Below, piece by piece: positions 14,555 through 20,886 of a stretch of DNA of 20,886 nt. The notes under the pieces are model-generated. The model ran no database searches and had not been told where the DNA came from. It saw nothing but the letters and a program-made list of their open reading frames with translations. Both the position numbers and the translations under genes were made by a program. Source of the stretch: Flavobacteriales bacterium (lineage in GTDB: Bacteria > Bacteroidota > Bacteroidia > Flavobacteriales_F > PHOS-HE28); the NCBI GenBank assembly GCA_016703005.1, contig JADJCX010000027.1, positions 1 through 20,886 of the forward strand. The letters run 5' to 3'. The stretch's first letter is position 1. The number at the start of each line of letters is the position of its first letter.

Positions 14555-17374
14555 ATGAAGAACTACATCTTATTTGCCGCCTGTTTCCTGCTCACTGCCG
14601 AGGTTTCTGGCCAGCGTAGGTCCGATAAGCAGGTGGTCGCGCGCATCGCTGCGCACAAGGCGATGTCCACATTCACGCGGTTCACCCCGTTCGCACAGAC
14701 CGAGGCACCCGCTCTTCGCGACGCGCTGATCGGCGTCGTGGTGGAAGACGCGTCGTTCATGGTGGCAAGCGTCGAGGCCTTGTCCGGCGTGCTTGCGCAA
14801 CCACCCGAGCAACTGACGCTCGAGATCCCCGCAGAGGGTGGGTTGATCGAACTTGACCTGGTGCGGGCCGATATCTACGCCACCGGGTTCTCCCTGGTAA
14901 CGGCCAGTACGAACGCCGCCGTGGAGCACGTGCCGGGTGTTCATTATCGAGGGATCATTGCAGGCCGGGAAAACTCGCTGGCCGCCATCAGCATCTTCCC
15001 GGATGAAGTGATGGGCTTCGTGAGCGATGTGGATGGCAACCATGTGTTGGGCAAGATGGAAGGCAGCACCGATGAGCATATCTACTACGCCGACCGCGAT
15101 CTGATCGACCCACCGGTATTCGAGTGCCATACATCGGATGATGGCCATGTGCATCCTGAACCACATCCCACCGACCTATACCAAGTGAAGACCGCGCGGT
15201 GCGTGGACCTCTATTGGGAGGTGGACCATGACATCTTCCTGGACAAGGGCGGCATCACGAACACCTCGAACTACATCACCGGCCTGTTCAACCAGCACGC
15301 TACCCTGTTCGACAACGATGGGATCTCCGTGGTGCTTTCCGAACTGTTCATCTGGGATGTGGCGAGCCCGTACACGGGTAACACCGCAACCGCATTGCTC
15401 GGCCAGTTCCAGACTTTCCACAACGGTTTTAACGGTGATGTGGGGCACCTGCTCGATTATACGAATGACGGCGGCCTGGCTGTCTTTGATGGCCTATGCG
15501 CCAGCGATCCGGACAACCGCATGTGTTATAGCGGCATCAATGACAGCTACTCAGGTGTGCCCGTCTATAGCTGGAGCGTGGCCGTAGTGACGCATGAGGA
15601 GGGCCATGTCCTGGGCTCACCGCACACGCATGCCTGCGTTTGGAATGGCGACGACACGGCGATAGACGGCTGTGGGCCCAGCGAAGGCTACCCATATGAA
15701 GGAACGTGCGGCGGTGCTCCCATCCCGGCCGACGGGGGCACTGTCATGAGCTATTGCCATTTGACCCCGGTGGGGATCGACTTCAACCTCGGTTTCGGCC
15801 CGCAACCTGCGGCGTTGATCATCAACAATGTGGATGCTGCCCCATGCGTGGGCGCCTGTGGTGTGGCGGGTTGCGACATGCCGACCAACATCACGATCAA
15901 TGCCCTGGCCAACTCCGCCACAGTGAGCTGGACGGCGGTGGTCGGTGCCACCTCGTACACCCTGCAGTGGAAGCCATCCGGGACAGCGGCATGGACAACG
16001 GTGGCCGGGATCACAGTAACGAACCATGACCTCACGGGCTTGTTACCAGCGGTCACATACAGCTATCGGGTCCTTACGGAATGCGTCGGAGGAACATCGG
16101 CCTATAGCCCGGTGCTTTCGTTCACCACGCTGTGCACACTTGGCGCGCTCTGCGATGACGGCGATCCGTTCACGGAGGGCGACATCATCGTTTCCAATTG
16201 CGTTTGCGCCGGCACACCGCCCACTATGTTCCAAGAGATCGACAAAGTCGTGGCGAGCGATCGGACAGAGTACGACAATTTCGGAAGCAGTGTGGCGATC
16301 AGCGGGGACTATGCCATCGTGGGGGCGATGGAAGCAGATGATACCATCTCCTGGAATGGCGATCCAGGCGCGGCGTACATTTTCATGCGCAGCGGAGGCA
16401 CCTGGATCCAGCAGCAGAAGATCCTCCCCAGCGAAGTCCTCTTTGACAGTCAGTTCGGTATAAGCGTGGCGATCGACGGGGACTATGCCATTGTGGGCGC
16501 TCCCAATGAGGGTGTTGATACAGGGAATTGGGTCTATTACGCGGGCTCGGCCTACATCTTCGTGCGCAACGGAAACACCTGGATAGAGCAACAGCGGATC
16601 GTGGCCAACGATCCGGGCGCCTACGCTCATTTCGGTGCCAGCGTGGCGATCAGCGGTGATCATGCCATCGTGGGCGCTCCATTTGATGATTCCAATGGGG
16701 TCAACAGCAGGGGTTCTGCGTACACCTTCGTACGGAACGGCAATACATGGACCCAGCTGCAGAAGTTGAATGGCAACAACACGGGCGAGTTGCACCAGTT
16801 CGGCACGAGCGTAGCCATGAGCGGAGACTATACCATTGTGGGGTGTCCGCTGTACGATACCAATGGGGACAGAGGCGCTGCATTCAGTTACAAGTGGAAC
16901 GGCAACACATGGGCCAATGAGCAGAGGATCCAGGTCAACCCAGCGGTATACTATAATGATTTCGGCCGAAGCGTGGCGATCAACGGAGACCAGGTGATCG
17001 TTGGGGCTCCGTGGGAAGATGAGTTCGGGATCCAACATGTAGGCGCCGCCTACATCTTCGTGCGCACTGGCAACACCTGGACCCAACAACAGCGGATCGA
17101 GGCCAGCGACCAGCAGTTAAATGATTATTTCGGCCTAAGCGTGGGGATCAGCGGGGACCATGCCATCGTAGGCGCACAGTATGAGGATCACAATCTAACG
17201 GGAAGCAGTACACGCGATAGAGCAGGTTCTGCCTACGTCTTCGTTCGGAGCGGTACCCTTTGGGGCCAGCTACAGAAGGTCGTGGCCAGCGACCGTGCTA
17301 TTAATGATCAATTCGGCGTGAGCGTGGCGATCGACGGTGCTCATGCCCTGGTGGGGGGCTTTCATGGAAGATGA
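14555..17374 (+). CDS. Secreted M12-like metallopeptidase with FN3 and seven-repeat FG-GAP propeller
   Basis: I chose the ATG at 14555 because it opens onto a signal peptide (MKNYILFAACFLLTAEVSGQ). After a propeptide-like region (about 20-200) comes a metzincin domain with HEEGHVLGSPH (347-357; HExxHxxGxxH zinc site) and the Met-turn MSYC at 398. The surrounding WNGDDTAIDGCGPSEGY and FGPQPAALI are typical of Bacteroidota M12 peptidases. Residues about 440-525 form a fibronectin type III domain, followed by a C-DDG-D-PFTEGD ... C-x-C cysteine module (about 528-555). From about 561 there are seven roughly 50-residue repeats, each with an FG-x-SVAI-x-GD-x-x-IVGA core, which should close as one beta-propeller. 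The frame breaks at a G-run near 17352 and ends early after 939 residues; the T9SS tail is in another frame. Expected to be extracellular. Confidence 0.88.
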   Translation: MKNYILFAACFLLTAEVSGQRRSDKQVVARIAAHKAMSTFTRFTPFAQTEAPALRDALIGVVVEDASFMVASVEALSGVLAQPPEQLTLEIPAEGGLIELDLVRADIYATGFSLVTASTNAAVEHVPGVHYRGIIAGRENSLAAISIFPDEVMGFVSDVDGNHVLGKMEGSTDEHIYYADRDLIDPPVFECHTSDDGHVHPEPHPTDLYQVKTARCVDLYWEVDHDIFLDKGGITNTSNYITGLFNQHATLFDNDGISVVLSELFIWDVASPYTGNTATALLGQFQTFHNGFNGDVGHLLDYTNDGGLAVFDGLCASDPDNRMCYSGINDSYSGVPVYSWSVAVVTHEEGHVLGSPHTHACVWNGDDTAIDGCGPSEGYPYEGTCGGAPIPADGGTVMSYCHLTPVGIDFNLGFGPQPAALIINNVDAAPCVGACGVAGCDMPTNITINALANSATVSWTAVVGATSYTLQWKPSGTAAWTTVAGITVTNHDLTGLLPAVTYSYRVLTECVGGTSAYSPVLSFTTLCTLGALCDDGDPFTEGDIIVSNCVCAGTPPTMFQEIDKVVASDRTEYDNFGSSVAISGDYAIVGAMEADDTISWNGDPGAAYIFMRSGGTWIQQQKILPSEVLFDSQFGISVAIDGDYAIVGAPNEGVDTGNWVYYAGSAYIFVRNGNTWIEQQRIVANDPGAYAHFGASVAISGDHAIVGAPFDDSNGVNSRGSAYTFVRNGNTWTQLQKLNGNNTGELHQFGTSVAMSGDYTIVGCPLYDTNGDRGAAFSYKWNGNTWANEQRIQVNPAVYYNDFGRSVAINGDQVIVGAPWEDEFGIQHVGAAYIFVRTGNTWTQQQRIEASDQQLNDYFGLSVGISGDHAIVGAQYEDHNLTGSSTRDRAGSAYVFVRSGTLWGQLQKVVASDRAINDQFGVSVAIDGAHALVGGFHGR

Positions 17375-17717
17375 GGATGAGTTCGGTAACAATACGCTCT
17401 ATGAGGCCGGCTCGGTCTATTACCTCACCAACGATACCGCGCTGATGGATAACTCCACCGGACTGGACCTCACCCACATCACCACGGACCTGCTCGTCTT
17501 CCCGGTGCCGACGAGCGATGTACTGAACGTGGTGTTGCCCGATACGCGCACTTACCGCGCCGACGTGATCGGCCTGGACGGACGTTTGGTGCTACCCTTG
17601 GGCACCATGCGTTCGCGAACGCCTGTTGATGTGAGCACCTTGACCGCCGGGGCCTACTTGCTCCGGCTCACATCAGGTGCCTACGACGTTCGCCACATAC
17701 GGTTCGTAAAGGAATAG
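17337..17717 (+). CDS. Displaced C-terminus of the metallopeptidase: T9SS sorting domain
   Basis: This frame overlaps the end of the metallopeptidase gene. From GAFMEDEDEFGNN onward it continues the seventh propeller repeat (SVYYLTNDTAL), then a type A T9SS domain (LLVFPVPTSDVLNVVLP, VIGLDGRLVLPLG, GAYLLRLTSGAYDVRHIRFV, KE). Removing one G from the six-G run near 17352 fuses it to the upstream frame as HALVGAFMEDEDE, giving about 1053 residues. It is therefore not an independent gene but the end of the same one. Confidence 0.8.
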   Translation: MLMPWWGAFMEDEDEFGNNTLYEAGSVYYLTNDTALMDNSTGLDLTHITTDLLVFPVPTSDVLNVVLPDTRTYRADVIGLDGRLVLPLGTMRSRTPVDVSTLTAGAYLLRLTSGAYDVRHIRFVKE

Positions 17718-17785
17718 CGAACGGCGCCCTGCGCCCCTGGGGTGAACGCCAACCAGCATACACCTCCGCGCACTCAACCGCCTCA

Positions 17786-17954
17786 CTACACCCCGCCCTG
17801 CAATCGCTTGCCGAACAACTCCCACAACCGCGTGGCACCGGAGCGTTTGTGTACGCCCAGTTTCTTGAAGAGGCTGTTGACGTGCTTATCGAAGTTGCGC
17901 TTGGTCATGTGCAAGTCGGGATAGATCACTTCGTACTTCTCGTCCTTCGAGTCG
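17786..17954 (-). pseudogene. LuxR-type HTH gene remnant (copy B)
   Basis: The C-terminal half of the same LuxR-type HTH is present (DSKDEKYEVIYPDLHMTKRN, FDKHVNSLFKKLGVHKRSGA, TRLWELFGKRLQGGV), ending at 17786. Similarity to copies A and C stops abruptly at about 17954, and the upstream part of the open frame is unrelated sequence without family features. The downstream flank CCTCACTACACCCCGCCCTG is shared with copy C. Confidence 0.65.
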
Positions 17955-18021
17955 TACCATGGTGTGGCGCAGCCGCATGATGGCAACACGCGGGTCCCGA
18001 AGCGGAGACCCTGCTGTGGTC

Positions 18022-18056
18022 TAAAAAGACGGAAGCCCGGCGAGGAGCCTGGCTTC
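18022..18056 (-). terminator. Intrinsic terminator of the minus-strand secreted-protein gene
   Basis: On the minus strand GAAGCCAGGC / TCCTC / GCCGGGCTTC pairs with one mismatch (nine of ten pairs) and is followed by CGTCTTTTTAG. It begins eight bases after the stop at 18064 and is the clearest intrinsic terminator in the window. Confidence 0.8.
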
Positions 18057-18063
18057 TTCGTGA

Positions 18064-18891
18064 TCAGTTCTGCATGAAGGCTTTCGAGACCATACCTCTC
18101 TTGGAGAGTATGGTGAGGTAGTAGACCCCATTGGGAATGCCGGATACGTCGATCACCGTGCGCCAATCTCGGGTCATTGAACGAAGGACTTCCTTGCCTG
18201 ACTGATCCCGGATCGTGAATTCCGCCACCGGATCACTTACAGGGTAGAATAACACGACAGTCCCATCCTTCTTGCCTGGGAGAATGCCCAAGTGCGGAGT
18301 AGGGACCCTGACCTCGAACTTCCACAACAGTTCCGGGATCAGATCGAAGCTGTCGTATCCAGCTTCCTGCGCCATCTTTTGGAGATCCTCGTATGTATCA
18401 CAACCGATCGAGTCCTTGGCAAGGGCGCGTGGATCAGCCGGATCACCTGACTTCCTAAAGTTTATGCTGCTCGCGCGCTTTTCCAAGCGATGGACCTCCA
18501 ACGCGGGGTATGCCGCATTCCGGTAGATATCGGCGTCGTATGCGAGTGACTTTGCGATAGTGAAACCAAGCTGATGCAGTTCGGCGGTGAGGGCTTCTGC
18601 GGTCGTGGTGTCACGGGTGCTGACGGAATATTGGCGCCAATTGCTCATGGCGTACCCAAAGAAGCCCACTATGACGTGATCCGCCCATTGGTCGAATGGC
18701 CCGCAGCTACCCCACATCCAACCATCTTCCTCCTTTCCTCCGTACGGGCAATAGTCCTTTGGCCGCAAGCGCTCGCTCACGCATGTGGTGTCCAAGCAAT
18801 CGGCAAGCGAAAGGAGGGTGGCAATGCTCGGCGGCTGAGCTTGTGCGTTACAGAGAACGACTACCAATGAAAGAGTGGCGAGTAGACGCAT
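18064..18891 (-). CDS. Secreted protein with T9SS-like C-terminal domain
   Basis: I chose the ATG at 18891 because it opens onto a signal peptide (MRLLATLSLVVVLCNAQAQ). The 275-residue product has a middle region with cysteines in CLDTTC, YCPYGG and WGSCG (about 33-66) and a helical part (TTTAEALTAELHQLGF). Its last about 80 residues resemble a T9SS sorting domain (AEFTIRDQSGKEVLRSM, VIDVSGIPNGVYYLTILS, KRGMVSKAFMQN), though the usual PNP turn is replaced by YPVSDPV. I do not recognise the middle domain. It is followed by a strong intrinsic terminator and flanked by LuxR copies B and C. Confidence 0.78.
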   Translation of the reverse strand: MRLLATLSLVVVLCNAQAQPPSIATLLSLADCLDTTCVSERLRPKDYCPYGGKEEDGWMWGSCGPFDQWADHVIVGFFGYAMSNWRQYSVSTRDTTTAEALTAELHQLGFTIAKSLAYDADIYRNAAYPALEVHRLEKRASSINFRKSGDPADPRALAKDSIGCDTYEDLQKMAQEAGYDSFDLIPELLWKFEVRVPTPHLGILPGKKDGTVVLFYPVSDPVAEFTIRDQSGKEVLRSMTRDWRTVIDVSGIPNGVYYLTILSKRGMVSKAFMQN

Positions 18892-19019
18892 GGTCCAGGA
18901 ACGCGGAACGTACGCGCGAAGTTTGTTCGTATGCCCTATTCTGATCTGCCCCATCCTCGCACGAGGGTCCAAGCTCATGCGCTCGAAGATGGCAGATCCT
19001 GGGTTCCGCACCCGCCTCA

Positions 19020-19382
19020 CTACACCCCGCCCTGCAATCGCTTGCCGAACAACTCCCATAGCCGCACGGCACCGGAGCGTTTGTGTACGCCCAACTTGTT
19101 GAAGAGGCTGCCCTTGTGCTTATCGAAGTTGCGCTTGGTCATGTGCAAGTCGGGGTAGATCACTTCGTACTTCTCATCCTTCGGGTCGGCGATGTGGCGC
19201 CACACTTCCCACTCAGTGGGCGTCACTTCGTGCAGGCGCGCCGGGGGCTCTTCGGCGGGCAGGTGCGCCAAGCCTTCGGCAGCGAGCAGGGCTTCCAAGC
19301 GCTGGTAGTACTTCTCGATCTTCCGCAGCAGGCGACGCACGGCCGGGTTGGCGATCCGGTGTAGGGAATGGGAGCGGGGCAT
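19020..19382 (-). CDS. LuxR-type HTH transcriptional regulator (intact copy C)
   Basis: The 120-residue protein is the only complete member of the three related copies. Residues 1-50 form a basic helical region (VRRLLRKIEKYYQRLEALLA) likely to dimerise. About 53-117 is a LuxR/GerE HTH: EVTPTEWEVWRHIADPKDEK, YEVIYPDLHMTKRNFDKHKG, SLFNKLGVHKRSGAVRLWEL. It lacks a receiver or ligand domain, so it may act as a stand-alone DNA-binding protein. The HTH is unusual in having extra residues (PKDEKYEVIYPD) between the first helix and the MTKRNF helix. It reads towards the adjacent secreted-protein gene in the same direction, which makes that gene a possible target. Confidence 0.8.
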   Translation of the reverse strand: MPRSHSLHRIANPAVRRLLRKIEKYYQRLEALLAAEGLAHLPAEEPPARLHEVTPTEWEVWRHIADPKDEKYEVIYPDLHMTKRNFDKHKGSLFNKLGVHKRSGAVRLWELFGKRLQGGV

Positions 19383-19465
19383 GGTCGTGCTTTTGCGGGA
19401 TACGCAGTGGGGACGCGGTTATTATGTGGACCTTGGTGGAACGAGCAACGGCAGGCCATACGAAG

Positions 19466-19490
19466 GATCGCCGCCTTGCGGGCGGCGATC
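19466..19490. terminator. Perfect 10-pair GC hairpin
   Basis: GATCGCCGCC and GGCGGCGATC pair perfectly around a five-base loop. The plus-strand flank TTCATTCTTCC is only weakly T-rich. It could be a bidirectional terminator between the FN3 gene and the LuxR-type gene, or a repeat unit. Confidence 0.4.
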
Positions 19491-19717
19491 TTCATTCTTC
19501 CTTCCACCTTTCCCTTGATGGCAAGGTGGAGCCAAAGATCAACCACGATCAAAGCCTCGCCCGACTCGCACAGGCCCGCAGCACGGGCCACCGAGCCGGG
19601 CGCGGCCGCGCTGATCGTGGACACCCACCGCACACATCCGAGCGGTAGTTGCGACACCGTGGGCGCTGCGCATGGCTGAGGTAGTATGCAGGATGAAAGA
19701 AAGAGGGTCGCCAGAAC

Positions 19718-19750
19718 GCGCGAACGCCGCCTTTCGGGCGGCGATCGCGC
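19718..19750. terminator. Long GC hairpin, probable 3' end of the FN3 gene transcript
   Basis: GCGCGA-A-CGCCGCC pairs with GGCGGCG-A-TCGCGC around TTTCG, with one internal mismatch. It lies about 80 bases after the minus-strand FN3 stop and shares CGCCGCCTT-CGGGCGGCGATC with the hairpin at 19466. Confidence 0.45.
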
Positions 19751-19767
19751 TAATTCACTTCCTCTAT

Positions 19768-19802
19768 TTTCCACTTTCCACTTTCCACTTTCCACTTTCC
19801 AC
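19768..19802. repeat. Five tandem TTTCCAC units
   Basis: Five perfect 7-base TTTCCAC units, followed by TTATCCC and roughly two and a half TCTCTCCC units up to the FN3 stop. This is a slippage-prone strand-asymmetric tract. Confidence 0.8.
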
Positions 19803-19830
19803 TTATCCCTCTCTCCCTCTCTCCCTCTCT

Positions 19831-20463
19831 CTACCGCGGCTTCTCGGTGGCCGGGTCGCTCCAGGGGCCGGGGCCGGCTGCCCCCACCGCACGCACCCTG
19901 AAGGAGTAGGCCTTGCCGCTCTCGAGGCCCGTCACCTTGTACATATTGTCGCTCAGGTTCTTCAGCGCCTTCCAGTTCACTTCCACATTGATGTCCACAT
20001 CGTTGATCTGCGCCTCGTAGAACATGCGGCCCTTTACACTCTTCCAGCGCAGGTCGATCACGCCCACCAACTTGTTCGCCGTGGCCACCAGATCGCCGGG
20101 CTTGCCCATGGGGCCCACCGGCTCGGCCGGTTTGCGGGTGGGGTAGCCGGCGCTCAGGATCTTCTCCGGGTCGCCGCCGCTGGTCACCTGCACGTAGGAC
20201 CCCAGCAAAGTCAGCAGGTCCCGCAGTTCCTGCGCGCGTAGGTCGCGCGTCAGGTAGTCCTGCTTGCCGCCGTTGTTCAGCACGGCCGTGTCGGCGGCCT
20301 CCACCGCATCGGTGGCGGTGGTCACCACCGCCAAGGTGGGTACGGGGGTGGTGTAGACGGCGTTGCCGGTCATTGCCGCTATAATGGCGCGGGCGCGCTC
20401 TACGAGTTTGGCGGGGCTCAGGCCCGTGAGGGCCAGTTTTACGAAATACAGCAGAGTTGCCAT
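19831..20463 (-). CDS. FN3-domain protein, conserved Bacteroidota type
   Basis: I chose the ATG at 20463 because the frame upstream is arginine/cysteine-rich and unlike the family. The 210-residue product begins MATLLYFVKLALTGLSPAKL and continues through a helical domain (VERARAIIAAMTGN, VPTLAVVTTATDAVEAAD, DLRAQELRDLLTLLGSYVQ, DPEKILSAGYPTRKPAEPV). A fibronectin type III domain follows (about 115-207: VIDLRWKSVKGRMFYEAQI, YKVTGLESGKAYSFRVRAV, GPGPWSDPATEKP). There is no signal peptide. This two-part layout recurs in hypothetical proteins of this phylum; its function is not known to me. Confidence 0.85.
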   Translation of the reverse strand: MATLLYFVKLALTGLSPAKLVERARAIIAAMTGNAVYTTPVPTLAVVTTATDAVEAADTAVLNNGGKQDYLTRDLRAQELRDLLTLLGSYVQVTSGGDPEKILSAGYPTRKPAEPVGPMGKPGDLVATANKLVGVIDLRWKSVKGRMFYEAQINDVDINVEVNWKALKNLSDNMYKVTGLESGKAYSFRVRAVGAAGPGPWSDPATEKPR

Positions 20464-20709
20464 GTTGTGGGGCCGTACGTGGACCAACGATTTGTTGGAT
20501 GAAGAACCACGGCCGTACGCCGATCCGTATATCCGCCTCCGGAACAATCGCTGCCATAGCGGACGGCAGCGTTCGCTGCCGTCGGCATCCGGAAACCCGC
20601 AGTGGGCAAGGGTTTTTGCTGTGCGCAAAACGCGCAAAAGGGGGGCAAATAATAATTGCGCGGCCACCCTCAACAAGGCAATTCAGCCCTGCCAAGGCCT
20701 CGGCATGCA
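20464..20709. other. Upstream region of the FN3 gene
   Basis: No gene is seen. An AT-rich patch (AAATAATAATTG, about 20647-20658) in otherwise GC-rich DNA and two GCGCAAAA units (about 20623-20638) lie roughly 160-195 bases upstream of the minus-strand start and could hold its promoter. Confidence 0.3.
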
Positions 20710-20886
20710 ATGGTGTCGCGTCGCCTCACTATCGTGTCGCGTCGTCTCGCTATCGTGTCGCGTCGCCTTGCTATGGTGTCGCGTCGCCTCGCCATGGTGT
20801 CGCGTCGCCTTGCTATGGTGTCGCGTCGCCTCACCATGGTGTCGCGCCGTCTTGCTATGGTGTCGCGTCGTCTCGCCATGGTGTCG
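20710..20886 (+). repeat. Degenerate 21-base tandem repeat, open on both strands, cut by the right edge
   Basis: Eight full 21-base units plus nine bases run to the edge. On the plus strand they open with ATG at 20710 and read as heptads M/I-V-S-R-R-L-A/T. On the minus strand the same units read R-R-R-D-T-I/M-A/V, entering from beyond the edge and ending at a stop at 20670. Variable positions in the unit are 3, 12, 15, 18, 19 and 21. All but position 19 are third codon positions in both of these frames, so most changes are silent or conservative. That is a coding signature, but it does not say which strand is translated. Confidence 0.8.

Larger units (their letters stand above)
19383..19830. 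other. Gap with two related GC hairpins and pyrimidine microsatellites
   Basis: No plausible gene lies here. The gap holds GATCGCCGCC / TTGCG / GGCGGCGATC (19466-19490), a second hairpin sharing its core (19718-19750), five TTTCCAC units (19768-19802) and then TCTCTCCC units (to about 19831). On the minus strand this purine-rich stretch directly follows the FN3 gene stop and would be in its 3' untranslated region. Confidence 0.6.

Noticed and set aside
17786..18166. Copy B as a full 126-residue LuxR-type gene
   Set aside because: The first half of that frame is unrelated to copies A and C and overlaps the terminator and the start of the next gene, so only the last part is real homology.
19223..20710. 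495-codon minus-strand open frame
   Set aside because: It is an arginine/proline-rich shadow crossing the FN3 gene, two hairpins and microsatellites; it has no domain features.
20710..20886. CRISPR array at the right edge
   Set aside because: Units are contiguous 21-base repeats without spacers.

Overview
The window looks like chromosomal DNA of a GC-rich member of the Bacteroidota, probably Flavobacteriales-like. Several secreted proteins carry a signal peptide ending in A-Q or G-Q and a C-terminal type IX secretion (T9SS) sorting domain. There are also SYDPNDK-type repeat proteins, a TonB-C-domain secreted protein, and TAnnTTTG-like -7 elements in place of sigma-70 boxes. I see no rRNA, tRNA, CRISPR array, transposase, integrase or phage gene. 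The taxonomic call is inference.

Layout. 1-2112 is a minus-strand group: a partial two-helix membrane protein cut by the left edge, a small T9SS-sorted protein with a frameshifted C-terminus, a DinB-family enzyme, and a small membrane protein split by one in-frame TAA. 2292-4888 holds a large T9SS-sorted surface protein, a YjdM/PhnA zinc-ribbon protein and a convergent MmcQ/YjbR protein. 4889-8595 is an accessory-looking stretch: a 570-base gap, an HTH-pentapeptide-repeat protein, a TonB-C-domain secreted protein, a zinc-ribbon/coiled-coil protein and a polytopic membrane protein. It contains four same-direction copies of a short hairpin-rich repeat, three of them just after stop codons.

8596-14131 holds household and accessory enzymes: two translationally coupled DUF1801-type proteins, a GNAT acetyltransferase, an AI-2E-type permease, a third DUF1801 protein, a cardiolipin-synthase-like phospholipase D, and a YdjM-like membrane metal-dependent hydrolase whose stop codon overlaps that of the phospholipase. 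14132-19382 alternates LuxR-type HTH sequences (two truncated, one intact, all minus strand) with secreted-protein genes: an M12-like metallopeptidase with an FN3 domain and a seven-repeat FG-GAP propeller, then a secreted protein with a T9SS-like tail. 19383-20886 has a gap with two related GC hairpins and pyrimidine-rich microsatellites, a minus-strand FN3 protein, and a 21-base tandem repeat running off the right edge.

Themes. (1) Type IX secretion cargo is dense here. (2) At least four genes look broken by single small lesions, which means either a noisy long-read consensus or real decay or phase variation. (3) Two repeat families (the hairpin repeat at 4.9-8.5 kb and the LuxR-HTH copies at 14.2-19.4 kb) punctuate single genes and are the best candidates for something undescribed. 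(4) The right-edge tandem repeat varies almost only at wobble positions, so it is probably translated on at least one strand.
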